A stretch of DNA of 64,000 nt from Pseudomonas sp. L5B5. GTDB lineage: Bacteria > Pseudomonadota > Gammaproteobacteria > Pseudomonadales > Pseudomonadaceae. Numbering within the stretch: position 1 is the stretch's first letter; every line of letters starts with the position of its first letter. Where the stretch lies: positions 6,249,501 to 6,313,500 of the forward strand of contig NZ_CP084742.1 in the NCBI RefSeq assembly GCF_020520285.1. Direction: 5' to 3'. The position numbers were made by a program, and so were the translations under genes. Shown here piece by piece: positions 57,140 to 64,000 of this stretch. Under the pieces are notes generated by a model. The model ran no database searches. It saw only the letters and a list, made by a program, of their open reading frames with translations, and was not told where the DNA came from.

Positions 57140-58552
57140 ATGTCAGCCGTTACCAGCCTTATGGAAGATCAGCCGGTGGGCCTTGTCGCCCCTGCGGCCG
57201 AGACGCTTTATCAGTTCGACGAGTCGCCCCTGCTGGCTCGCCAGAATCGCCAGGAATCCAATGCCCGCAGCTACCCGCGGCGGATTCCCCTGGCGCTCAA
57301 GCGGGCCAGCGGTATCCACGTCGAGGATGTCGAAGGGCGCCGCTTCATCGATTGCCTGGCCGGCGCAGGGACACTGGCCCTGGGCCACAATCATCCGGTG
57401 GTGATTGCCGCGATCCAGCAGGTGCTGGCCGATGAGCTGCCGTTGCTGACTCTGGACCTGACCACGCCGGTCAAGGACCAGTTCGTCCAGGACCTCTTCG
57501 GCCTACTGCCCGAGGCCCTAGCCGCCGAGGCCCGGATCCAGTTCTGCGGACCGACCGGCACCGATGCGGTGGAGGCTGCCTTGAAGCTGACCCGCACCGC
57601 CACTGGCCGCAGCACCGTGCTGTCGTTCCAGGGGGCGTACCACGGCATGAGCCAGGGCGCGTTGAGCCTGATGGGCAGCCTGGGGCCGAAACGGCCGCTG
57701 GCTGGCCTGTTGAACAATGGCGTGCAGTTCCTGCCGTTTCCCTATGATTACCGCTGCCCGTTCGGGCTTGGCGGCGCCGCAGGCGTCAAGGCCAATCTGA
57801 ACTATCTGGAAAACCTGCTGACCGATCCCGAGGCCGGCGTGACCCTGCCCGCGGCAGTGATTGTCGAGGCTGTGCAAGGCGAGGGCGGTGTGATCCCGGC
57901 CGATCTGGATTGGCTGCGGGGCTTGCGCCGCATTACCGAGAAGGCCGGGGTGGCGTTGATCGTCGATGAAATCCAGAGCGGTTTCGGGCGGACCGGCAAG
58001 ATGTTCGCCTTCGAGCACGCCGGAATCATCCCGGACGTGGTGGTGATGTCCAAGGCCATCGGCGGCAGCCTGCCGCTGGCGGTGATGGTCTATCGCGACT
58101 GGCTCGACACCTGGCAGCCAGGCGCCCATGCCGGCACTTTCCGTGGCAACCAGATGGCCATGGCCACCGGTTCCGCGGTGATGCGATATCTCAAGGAACA
58201 CCGGGTGACCGAACATGCGGCGGCCATGGGCGAGCGTCTACGCGAGCATCTGTCGATCCTGCAGCGCGACTACCCGCAACTGGGTGACGTGCGGGGTCGC
58301 GGCCTGATGCTTGGCGTGGAGTTGGTGGACCCGGCCGGTACGCCGGACGCTTTGGGGCATCCGCCGCAGCATCAGCGCCTGGCGCCGCTGGTGCAGCGCG
58401 AGTGCCTCAAGCGCGGCCTGATCCTGGAATTGGGCGGGCGTCATGGCAGCGTGGTGCGTTTCCTGCCGCCGCTGGTGATCACTGCGGCGCAGATCGACCA
58501 GGTGGCGGAGATCTTCAGCAAGGCGGTGGCGGCCGCGGTGGCCAGCCTCTAA
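57140..58552 (+). CDS. pvdH: PvdH, L-2,4-diaminobutyrate:2-oxoglutarate aminotransferase
   Basis: A 470-residue class III PLP aminotransferase (P. aeruginosa PvdH has 469). It shows FCGPTGTDAVEAALKLTRTA, FQGAYHGMSQGALSLMGSLG, the PLP aspartate in LIVDEIQSGFGRTGKMFAFE, and the Schiff-base Lys in MSKAIGGSLPLAVM near residue 304. It makes diaminobutyrate from aspartate semialdehyde, used by the third PvdL module and elsewhere in pyoverdine. The open frame starts at 57038, inside the iron-starvation promoter; ATG 57140 gives the family length and begins MSAVTSLMEDQ. The MbtH-like gene follows after 83 nt. Confidence 0.94.
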   Translation: MSAVTSLMEDQPVGLVAPAAETLYQFDESPLLARQNRQESNARSYPRRIPLALKRASGIHVEDVEGRRFIDCLAGAGTLALGHNHPVVIAAIQQVLADELPLLTLDLTTPVKDQFVQDLFGLLPEALAAEARIQFCGPTGTDAVEAALKLTRTATGRSTVLSFQGAYHGMSQGALSLMGSLGPKRPLAGLLNNGVQFLPFPYDYRCPFGLGGAAGVKANLNYLENLLTDPEAGVTLPAAVIVEAVQGEGGVIPADLDWLRGLRRITEKAGVALIVDEIQSGFGRTGKMFAFEHAGIIPDVVVMSKAIGGSLPLAVMVYRDWLDTWQPGAHAGTFRGNQMAMATGSAVMRYLKEHRVTEHAAAMGERLREHLSILQRDYPQLGDVRGRGLMLGVELVDPAGTPDALGHPPQHQRLAPLVQRECLKRGLILELGGRHGSVVRFLPPLVITAAQIDQVAEIFSKAVAAAVASL

Positions 58553-58574
58553 TTTTCCGTCGCCCTGGTTCGTT
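58550..58574 (+). promoter_or_regulatory. Iron-starvation box of the MbtH-like gene, overlapping the pvdH stop
   Basis: TAATT (58550-58554), 16 nt, CGTT (58571-58574). The TAA of the box is the pvdH stop codon. One mismatch to the consensus, the same variant as at pvdL. Confidence 0.8.
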
Positions 58575-58635
58575 CCTTCTACAGCATCGCCGTGCCCCGG
58601 GTGCGGCGACACTCATTCAGTGATGGAGACAAGCA

Positions 58636-58860
58636 ATGACTTCCGTATTCGACCGCGACGACATCCTGTTCCAGGTAGTGGTCAACCATGAAGAGCAATA
58701 CTCGATCTGGCCTGATTACAAGGCCGTGCCACAAGGCTGGCGCACCGTGGGCAAGAGCGGCTTCAAGAAAGAATGCCTGGCCTACATCGAGGAGGTCTGG
58801 ACCGACATGCGTCCACTGAGCCTGCGTCAGAAGATGGACCAGCAGGCCGTGGCCGGCTGA
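58636..58860 (+). CDS. MbtH-like protein of pyoverdine synthesis
   Basis: A 74-residue MbtH-like protein. It has the family signature: [20 protein letters not shown], the G-W pair, and [16 protein letters not shown]. MbtH-like proteins bind adenylation domains of synthetases and are needed for their solubility or activity; here PvdL and the other pyoverdine synthetases are the likely partners. It corresponds to PA2412. GGAG precedes ATG 58636 by about 9 nt, and it has its own iron-starvation box. Two hairpins follow. Confidence 0.95.
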   Translation: MTSVFDRDDILFQVVVNHEEQYSIWPDYKAVPQGWRTVGKSGFKKECLAYIEEVWTDMRPLSLRQKMDQQAVAG

Positions 58861-58891
58861 TCCTCGGCACCTGCGGTGCCTGCCAGGCAGC

Positions 58892-58930
58892 GCGAGGCTG
58901 AGAAAAGGGCCGCTGGTCCTTCAGCCTCGC
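58892..58930 (+). terminator. Stem-loop after the MbtH-like gene
   Basis: GCGAGGCTGA (58892-58901) pairs with TCAGCCTCGC (58921-58930); the loop holds a second short stem, AAGG with CCTT. There is no T run; it probably works together with the terminator just after it. Confidence 0.5.
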
Positions 58931-58937
58931 CAAACGC

Positions 58938-58976
58938 AAAAAAGCCTGCTGAACCCTAGCGTTCAGCAGGCTTTTT
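58938..58976. terminator. Bidirectional rho-independent terminator
   Basis: AAAAGCCTGCTGAAC pairs with GTTCAGCAGGCTTTTT, with A and T runs on the two sides. It serves the MbtH-like gene on the plus strand and the methyltransferase gene on the minus strand. Confidence 0.92.
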
Positions 58977-58988
58977 CATGCCCGGCCC

Positions 58989-59816
58989 TCAGGCCCTGCG
59001 CTTGACGGCCTGCAGGGTGTAGCTCAACGGCAGGCGCCATGGCGCCTCCTTGAGTCGCCACTCGCCGAAATCATCGACGTCCATCTGCCCGGGCAGGGCT
59101 TCCCAGGGAATGCTCTGGTGTTCCACCAGGCCGGTGATCTCCAGGCCTTGGGCCAGCAGGGCGCTGATGATTTCGCCCAGACCATGGTTCCATTCGTGGG
59201 TCACCGTGGCCTTGAGCGCCTCGCTGGTTTCGACGTAGGTGTTTTCGTCGTCCCAGACCAGTGGCTGGTGGTATTCAAAGTAGGGAAACTCTACCTGCAG
59301 CGAGTCACTGTGTTCTTCGTTGAGTGCCCAGAGCATCGGATGGCCTTCACGGATGAACAGCCGTCCACCCGGCTTGAGCAGCGCGCTGACGGCCTGAGCC
59401 CAGGGCTCGATCTGTGGCAGCCAGCACAGGGCGCCGATGCCGGTGTACACCAGGTCGAACGTCTGTTCGGGCAGCACCTGCGCAGCCTTGTAGACCTCGG
59501 ATTCGACGTAGTCGATTGGCGTTTCGCAGCGCAGCGCCAACGTGCGGGCTTCGGCCAGCGAGGCGCACGAAAAATCCAGCCCGCTCATCTGAGCGCCGAG
59601 GCGTGCCAGGGACAGGGTGTCGGTGCCGATATGGCATTGCAGATGCACCCCGCGCAGGCCGCGGATATCGCCCAGCAGCGGTCGGTCGAACTGCACCACG
59701 TCCGACAGGTAGTCGGGCTCATCGATAAAGCGCTGGACTGCATAATCGGGCGACGCGGCGTGGAGGGGCGCGCGCTCATCCCAGTTGGTCCGGTTGAGGT
59801 CGAAGGAGTCGCTCAT
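58989..59816 (-). CDS. SAM-dependent class I methyltransferase
   Basis: A 275-residue protein starting MSDSFDLNRTNWDERAPLHA. The Rossmann-type SAM site is VHLQCHIGTDTLSLARLGAQ near residues 57-75 (motif I with H-I-G-T-D), then DFSCASLAEAR, TFDLVYTGIGALCWLPQIEP (motif IV) and LLKPGGRLFIREGHPM. The substrate is unknown. ATG 59816 has AGGA 10 nt upstream; a longer frame runs to 59864. It converges with the MbtH-like gene and is not obviously part of the pyoverdine set. Confidence 0.85.
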   Translation of the reverse strand: MSDSFDLNRTNWDERAPLHAASPDYAVQRFIDEPDYLSDVVQFDRPLLGDIRGLRGVHLQCHIGTDTLSLARLGAQMSGLDFSCASLAEARTLALRCETPIDYVESEVYKAAQVLPEQTFDLVYTGIGALCWLPQIEPWAQAVSALLKPGGRLFIREGHPMLWALNEEHSDSLQVEFPYFEYHQPLVWDDENTYVETSEALKATVTHEWNHGLGEIISALLAQGLEITGLVEHQSIPWEALPGQMDVDDFGEWRLKEAPWRLPLSYTLQAVKRRA

Positions 59817-59930
59817 GGTGCAGATTTCCTGTCTGGGCATCATTGACGGCCAGCAGACTAGCACCGGGAAACAACTGCGATCTTGAGGGAATATGTAAGC
59901 GCCGCCGCCTTGCCCGCTGGTTCGCCCGGC

Positions 59931-60081
59931 CCTGTAGCCGGTGCCTGGCCCGCGAACGGTCTAGGGGCACTCCGTCGCAGGGACGTAGAGTTTTCAAGAC
60001 CGCTGGAGGTTCGACGGGAAATCGCCAGGCAAGGTCCTGCGGACCTTTGCGCAGCCTCGCAGGCTCGGCAGCGGCTACAGG
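59931..60081. repeat. REPIN-like element bounded by 10-bp inverted ends
   Basis: CCTGTAGCCG at 59931-59940 and CGGCTACAGG at 60072-60081 are perfect inverted ends of a 151-bp stretch with further internal pairs (AAGGTCCTGCGGACCTT near 60031; GCAGCCTCGCAGGCT near 60050). It stops 2 nt short of the fpvF stop codon. It is a different repeat family from the array after pvdL. Confidence 0.75.
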
Positions 60082-60082
60082 A

Positions 60083-61072
60083 TCAGGTTTGCGGGGCCAG
60101 GGCCTGGATGATCTTCTGCTGGTTGGTTTCCAGTTCGCTGGCTGGGTCGGCGCTGTCGGTTTCCAGGACCAGCAGCTGGCTGCCGCCGGCGGTGATGGTG
60201 GCCTTGACCGCATCGGATGGCTGGCGATGGTGCAGCACCAGTGCCACGTCGTTGTCCTTGAGCCGTGCCTGCAGTTTCTTCAGGGCTTCGGGCGTCCATT
60301 CGTTGTCGGCCCGGGCGTCCACCTCCAGCAGCTCCAGGTTCAGGCCGCCGATCAGGTAGCCGAAGTGTTCGGAGAGGCTCAGCACACTGAGGTTGTCGGC
60401 CTCGGCCAGGCGCGCTTCGCTGTCGGCGCTGAGCTTGAGCAGGCGTTGTTTCAAGCCGGCCAGGTTGCTCTCGATCCGGGGCTTGGCCTCGGGGGCCAGG
60501 CGGACCAGGTCGGCCGCCAGCACATCGGCCATGCGCCCCAGGTTGTTGCTCGACAGCCAGGGCTGGGCGTTCAGTCCGTCGCTTTTGCCCGGTTGCAGCG
60601 CGACGCCGGGCAGGGCGCCGTCCACGGGGCGTGCGGCGTCGATTTCGACGATACGGATATTGCTGCGCCGGGCGTTGGGGTACAGCGGGTCGTCCGGCCA
60701 GATCGAGCGCAAGCCGATCACTGCATCTGCGCCCTGTGCCAGCTTGCCCAGGGCCGGAGCGCCGCGTCCGGTGAAGTAGGCGGTCTGCCGCGAGCCTGGC
60801 AAATTGGCCGGGGCCGCCCGTTCCAACTGGATGTCCGTGCCTTGCAGGAGGAGCTGGCCGAGGCCGAAGGTCACCGGCAGGGAAGCCAGCACCGTCAGCG
60901 GTTTGCTTGAGGTGGCGCGGTGCAGCGCCGTGTTGCCCATGCCGTGGTTGGCTACCACGCGCATCGGTTCGAAGTGGTCACGCTCGGCCAGGGCCGGGCT
61001 GCTGATCAGCCCGCCAAGAACCAGGGCCAGGGCCAGGCGATGCAGCGGCAGGAGAGGTAATGAGTTGTGCAT
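60083..61072 (-). CDS. fpvF: FpvF, periplasmic binding protein of the ferri-pyoverdine ABC system
   Basis: A 329-residue ZnuA/TroA-like binding protein with a signal peptide (LALALVLGGLISSPALA). A metal-binding-type N-lobe (LTVLASLPVTFGLGQLLLQG) and a linking long helix near residues 185-220 (LAADLVRLAPEAKPRIESNL) are visible. In P. aeruginosa FpvF works with FpvC to bind ferri-pyoverdine or iron in the periplasm and serves the FpvDE transporter. Its start abuts the fpvE stop with no gap. The usual ZnuA His-rich loop is absent. It corresponds to PA2410 by gene order. Confidence 0.87.
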   Translation of the reverse strand: MHNSLPLLPLHRLALALVLGGLISSPALAERDHFEPMRVVANHGMGNTALHRATSSKPLTVLASLPVTFGLGQLLLQGTDIQLERAAPANLPGSRQTAYFTGRGAPALGKLAQGADAVIGLRSIWPDDPLYPNARRSNIRIVEIDAARPVDGALPGVALQPGKSDGLNAQPWLSSNNLGRMADVLAADLVRLAPEAKPRIESNLAGLKQRLLKLSADSEARLAEADNLSVLSLSEHFGYLIGGLNLELLEVDARADNEWTPEALKKLQARLKDNDVALVLHHRQPSDAVKATITAGGSQLLVLETDSADPASELETNQQKIIQALAPQT

Positions 61073-61972
61073 TTATCCGATATTCCCTTTCAGGCTGGGG
61101 ACGGTGCCGCGGGCGATGGCGGCCAGGGCGAAGCAGATGCCGGCCACCAGGATGATCGCGGCGCCGGAGGGGACCGGCAGGTCGAAGACGATGGGCAGCA
61201 GGATGCCGCACAGGGTAGAGACGGTGGCAATGCTCACCGAGATCCAGAAGAAGCCCTTGAGCGACTGGCTGAGCAGGCGCGCCGCCGCAGCCGGGATCAC
61301 CAGCAGGGCGCCGACCAGGATGGCGCCGATGACTTTCACTGCGGCCACGGTGATCAGGGTCACCAGGATGACGAACAGGTAGTCCAGGGTCTTCACCGCG
61401 ACCCCGCGCACCGCGGCCAGTTGCGGGTTGAAGCTGGCCAGCATGATGCGGTTGTACAACGGCAGGCTCAGGCCCAGTACCAGCGAACCGACGATCAACA
61501 GCACCAGCAGGTCGTTGCCGTTGACGGTGAGTACCGAGCCGAACAACACGTTCTCGAGGATGTGCACGTTGATCTTGCCGGCCAGGATCAGCAGCAGGCT
61601 GGCACCCAGGGCCAGGGATACCGAGAGGAACACCCCAATCAGCGTATCCGGGGCCAGGCCGGTGCGGTTGCGCAGGTAGTTGAGCAGGATGCCGAACAGC
61701 AGGCAGTAGCCGAACAGGCTGCCATAGGGGCCGGTGTAGGGCTCGCCCAGCAGGATGCCGATGGCTACCCCGGTGAGGGCCGCGTGGCCCACGGCTTCGG
61801 AGAAGAAGGCGAAGCGCTTGACCACCACCAGGGTGCCCAGGCCGCCCAGTACCGGGCCGATCAGCAGGCCAGCGAGCAGGGCGTTGACCACAAAACCATA
61901 GGCCAGGGCTTCCGGCAGGTAACCGGAAGAAGCCCAGCCCTGGACCATCAGGCGAAAAGCTTCGTAACTCAT
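61073..61972 (-). CDS. fpvE: FpvE, ABC-3-type inner-membrane permease
   Basis: A 299-residue membrane permease of the ZnuB family with about eight hydrophobic segments (AYGFVVNALLAGLLIGPVLG, VAIGILLGEPYTG, LGASLLLILAGKINVHILEN, LLVLLIVGSLVLGLSLPLYN, YLFVILVTLITVAAVKVIGA, ILVGALLVIPAAAARLL). It forms the transport channel with FpvD. ATG 61972 overlaps the fpvD stop by one base (TGATG); the longer open frame upstream lies inside fpvD. It corresponds to PA2409. Confidence 0.88.
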   Translation of the reverse strand: MSYEAFRLMVQGWASSGYLPEALAYGFVVNALLAGLLIGPVLGGLGTLVVVKRFAFFSEAVGHAALTGVAIGILLGEPYTGPYGSLFGYCLLFGILLNYLRNRTGLAPDTLIGVFLSVSLALGASLLLILAGKINVHILENVLFGSVLTVNGNDLLVLLIVGSLVLGLSLPLYNRIMLASFNPQLAAVRGVAVKTLDYLFVILVTLITVAAVKVIGAILVGALLVIPAAAARLLSQSLKGFFWISVSIATVSTLCGILLPIVFDLPVPSGAAIILVAGICFALAAIARGTVPSLKGNIG

Positions 61973-62715
61973 CAGATGGCGCTCCCGCCGGCACGTGGAT
62001 GGGTGGAAAACAGGCTGAGCAGGCGCTCGGGGGTGAGGGTCTGCTGCGCCGGGCCGTCGAACAGCACCTGGCGGTTGAGACCGGTGACCCGGTCGGCCAG
62101 GCGACCTACGGCCTCCAGGTCGTGCTCGATCCACAGCAGGGTGATGCCGCTCTGGCGCCAGTCCTGGAGCAAGCGTTCGAAAACCTGGGCTCCCGCCTCA
62201 TCCAGGGCCGACATGGGTTCGTCCAGTACCACCAACTGCGGTGCCGGGATCAGGCCCTGGGCCAGCAGCACCCGCTGGCGTTCGCCACCGGACAGGGCGC
62301 CCATGCGTCGCTTGCGCTTGTCCTGCATGCCGACCCGCTCCAGGGCTTCGCCGATCGCCTGGGCGTAGTGCCGGCTGAGACCGAGGAAAGCCGGGCGGCG
62401 CTGGCACATGGCAGCCATGAAGTCGTCCACGGTCATGGGCAGGCCACGGTCGAACTCCAGGGCCTGGGGCACGTAGCCGATGGTGCCCGGGGCATCCGGC
62501 CACTGCAGGCGCAGCTCGCCCTGGTGGGGCATCTGCCCCAGCAGGGTCTTGATCAACGAACTCTTGCCGCCGCCATTGGGCCCCACCAGGGCATGCACGC
62601 TGCCCGGCTGCACCTGGAACGTCACCTGGTCGAGGATGGTGGTGCGGCCGAGGGTAAGGCTGACCTGGTCGAACTCGATGGCCGGGCCCCGCAGCAGGGT
62701 CTCGATGGCGGTCAT
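61972..62715 (-). CDS. fpvD: FpvD, ABC transporter ATPase
   Basis: A 247-residue ATPase. Walker A is VGPNGGGKSSLIKTLLGQ near residues 44-60, the Q-loop is in GYVPQALEF, the signature is LSGGERQRVLLAQGL near 143, Walker B is LVVLDEPMSALDEAG, and the His switch is in LLWIEHDLEAVG. It energises FpvE. Overlaps: 4 nt with fpvC and 1 nt with fpvE. Family similarity is to zinc/manganese importers, but the pvd/fpv context assigns it to the pyoverdine system. Confidence 0.9.
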   Translation of the reverse strand: MTAIETLLRGPAIEFDQVSLTLGRTTILDQVTFQVQPGSVHALVGPNGGGKSSLIKTLLGQMPHQGELRLQWPDAPGTIGYVPQALEFDRGLPMTVDDFMAAMCQRRPAFLGLSRHYAQAIGEALERVGMQDKRKRRMGALSGGERQRVLLAQGLIPAPQLVVLDEPMSALDEAGAQVFERLLQDWRQSGITLLWIEHDLEAVGRLADRVTGLNRQVLFDGPAQQTLTPERLLSLFSTHPRAGGSAI

Positions 62716-63641
62716 GCGCCGGCCTCCTGGATGGCCCGGACCACGGTGTCGAGGTTGCCCTTCATTTCCTTTTCGTACTTGTCGGCGCTGTAGTCGCCGT
62801 AGGAAATGTGTGACAGCGGGTAGAGCTTGACCCCGGATTCGCGCTGGATGGTGTCGACGTAGGTGGACGGAAAGTCCATCTCCGAGAAGATCACCTTGAC
62901 GTCCAGTTCGCGCAGCTGGTCGATGGTCTTCTTCAACTGGCTGGGGCTGGGCTCGATACCGTGGGCAGGCTCGACCACGGCGGTGACTTCCAGGCCGAAT
63001 TCGCGCAGCAGGTAGTCGTAGGCGGCGTGCACGGTGGCCACCCGCAGATCGGCATTGGGTGCCTGGGTCAGCTTGGCCAGGGCGTCGGCGCGCATCTGTC
63101 GCAGGCGCTTGCCATAGGCGCGGGCGTTCTGGGTGTAGACCTTGGCATTGGCCGGGTCCATCTTGCCCAGTGCCCGGGCAATGTTGTTGACCTGGGCGAT
63201 GGAGGCGCTGATAGACAGGAAGGTATGCGGGTTGACCACCTTGCCGGCACCCCGGGCGGCGATGCCGGTGGCGGCCAGCAGCGGCACGTTCTCATTGGCC
63301 TCGATCACCGGGATGTCAGGGCGCTCGCTGGTGGCGATCATGCGATCGGCGAAGTCGTCATGGCCCACGCCATTGAGCACGATCACGTCCAGGGTGCCGA
63401 TGCGCTTGATGTCTTCGGCCCGAGGCTCGTAGGCATGGGGGTTGAAGCCAGCCGGAATCAGCGGCACCACCTCGGCCTTGTCGCCCACGATGTTGGCGAC
63501 ATAGCTGTAATAGGGGTGCAGGGTGATGCCGATGCGCAGGCGCTTGGCCGTATCGGCGCTGGCCAGGGGGCTGAGGACCAGGGCGAGCAAGCTGACCAGC
63601 AGCACCTGCAGGAATGAGCGGCGTTGAGATGAAATGGGCAT
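62712..63641 (-). CDS. fpvC: FpvC, periplasmic metal-binding protein of the ferri-pyoverdine system
   Basis: A 309-residue ZnuA/TroA-family protein with a signal peptide (FLQVLLVSLLALVLSPLASA). It has IGITLHPYYSYVANIVGDKA, NPHAYEPRAEDIKRI (His ligand in NPHAYEP), LNGVGHDDFADRM, NPHTFLSISASIAQVNNIAR, ATVHAAYDYLLREFGLEVTA and the VIFSEMDFPSTYVD motif. All usual metal ligands (three His and one Asp/Glu) seem present. In P. aeruginosa FpvC binds iron or ferri-pyoverdine with FpvF. It begins 35 nt after the preceding partial gene and overlaps fpvD by ATGA. Confidence 0.88.
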   Translation of the reverse strand: MPISSQRRSFLQVLLVSLLALVLSPLASADTAKRLRIGITLHPYYSYVANIVGDKAEVVPLIPAGFNPHAYEPRAEDIKRIGTLDVIVLNGVGHDDFADRMIATSERPDIPVIEANENVPLLAATGIAARGAGKVVNPHTFLSISASIAQVNNIARALGKMDPANAKVYTQNARAYGKRLRQMRADALAKLTQAPNADLRVATVHAAYDYLLREFGLEVTAVVEPAHGIEPSPSQLKKTIDQLRELDVKVIFSEMDFPSTYVDTIQRESGVKLYPLSHISYGDYSADKYEKEMKGNLDTVVRAIQEAGA

Positions 63642-63676
63642 GGGCTAGTGTTCTTCTCTCGGGGAAATGCATGGAC

Positions 63677-64000
63677 TCAGTGGCGGTGCTGGCGGGTCAC
63701 TCCGGCATCGAATTGCGCGACCACCTGCAGCCAGCCAGCAGCGATCAGCTGTTGTTCGCCAAGGTTGTCGGGGGCGGCAGGCGAAGGGTTGCGGTTGAGC
63801 CAGATGTCGACCCTGGCGCTGTCTTCGAGGTCGATGCGCATCAGGAAGGAGCCCGCGACCTGGGGGTTCTGGCTCAATCCCAGGTAGGCCTGGTCCAGCA
63901 CTTGCCAGGCGTGGCCGCCACGACTGACCGAGCTGGCGTCCTGAGCAAACGGCGCGAAGCCTTCCTCGGCCAGTTGCCCGGGGGTGGGCAGCGCTTGTCC
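63677..64000 (-). CDS. Putative FpvK-like protein (partial, N-terminus off the right edge)
   Basis: A minus-strand frame is open from the right edge to the stop at 63677, 107 codons. It reads LPTPGQLAEEGFAPFAQ ... GGHAWQVLDQAYLGL ... GSFLMRIDLEDSARVDIWLN and ends FDAGVTRQHRH. Position directly before fpvC matches PA2406 (fpvK) of the fpvGHJKCDEF operon, but I recognise it only from that order. The C-terminal half has no membrane segment. A start lies outside the window. The likely role is in recycling or dissociating ferri-pyoverdine in the periplasm. Confidence 0.65.
   Translation of the reverse strand, partial: GQALPTPGQLAEEGFAPFAQDASSVSRGGHAWQVLDQAYLGLSQNPQVAGSFLMRIDLEDSARVDIWLNRNPSPAAPDNLGEQQLIAAGWLQVVAQFDAGVTRQHRH

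Overview
The window is a high-GC, gene-dense chromosome segment of a fluorescent Pseudomonas, most likely of the P. fluorescens/P. protegens lineage. The evidence is a complete run of pyoverdine genes (pvdS, pvdL, pvdH, an MbtH-like gene, fpvCDEF), a Psl exopolysaccharide operon, the Pseudomonas-type atu terpene-degradation operon, the dsbG/dsbD/DsbRS locus, and REP-type palindromes with the arm TGTGGCGAGGGAGC. No tRNA, rRNA, CRISPR array, prophage or insertion sequence was seen.

Region 1 (1-12729, minus strand) is a compact psl operon: pslA-B-D-E-F-G-H-I-J, then a hexapeptide-repeat acyltransferase cut by the left edge. Most neighbours overlap or abut. No pslC lies between pslB and pslD. The genes cover precursor supply (PslB), priming (PslA), glycosyl transfer (PslF/H/I), polymerisation (PslJ), export (PslD/E) and a periplasmic glycosidase (PslG).

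Region 2 (12730-19947) holds a YegS-type lipid kinase, a NarL-type two-component pair, a degenerate CheA-Hpt-like protein divergent from cheV, a MOSC protein, ppnP and a DEDDh exonuclease. Three gaps of about 430-560 bp lie here; the one before cheV is rich in small palindromes.

Region 3 (20066-29177) is the acyclic terpene (citronellol/geraniol) operon atuABCDEF with its divergent TetR-type repressor gene atuR. Two exact 16-bp inverted copies of an operator-like sequence lie between them. atuG and atuH are not attached. A periplasmic binding-protein-like gene follows atuR.

Region 4 (30099-64000) is iron-centred. pvdS (ECF sigma) has a sigma-70 promoter overlapped by a Fur box. Four plus-strand PvdS-type iron-starvation boxes, all with a 16-nt spacer, precede a small cysteine-containing gene, pvdL, pvdH and the MbtH-like gene. 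Inserted between pvdL and pvdH are a 127-bp tandem REP array, two uncharacterised paralogous genes, a Fur-boxed sigma/anti-sigma/TonB-receptor trio of the hydroxamate type, and a disulfide-bond module (dsbG, a TlpA-like gene, dsbD) divergent from its two-component regulator genes. The right end is the fpvKCDEF ferri-pyoverdine ABC transporter block, with the first gene cut by the edge.
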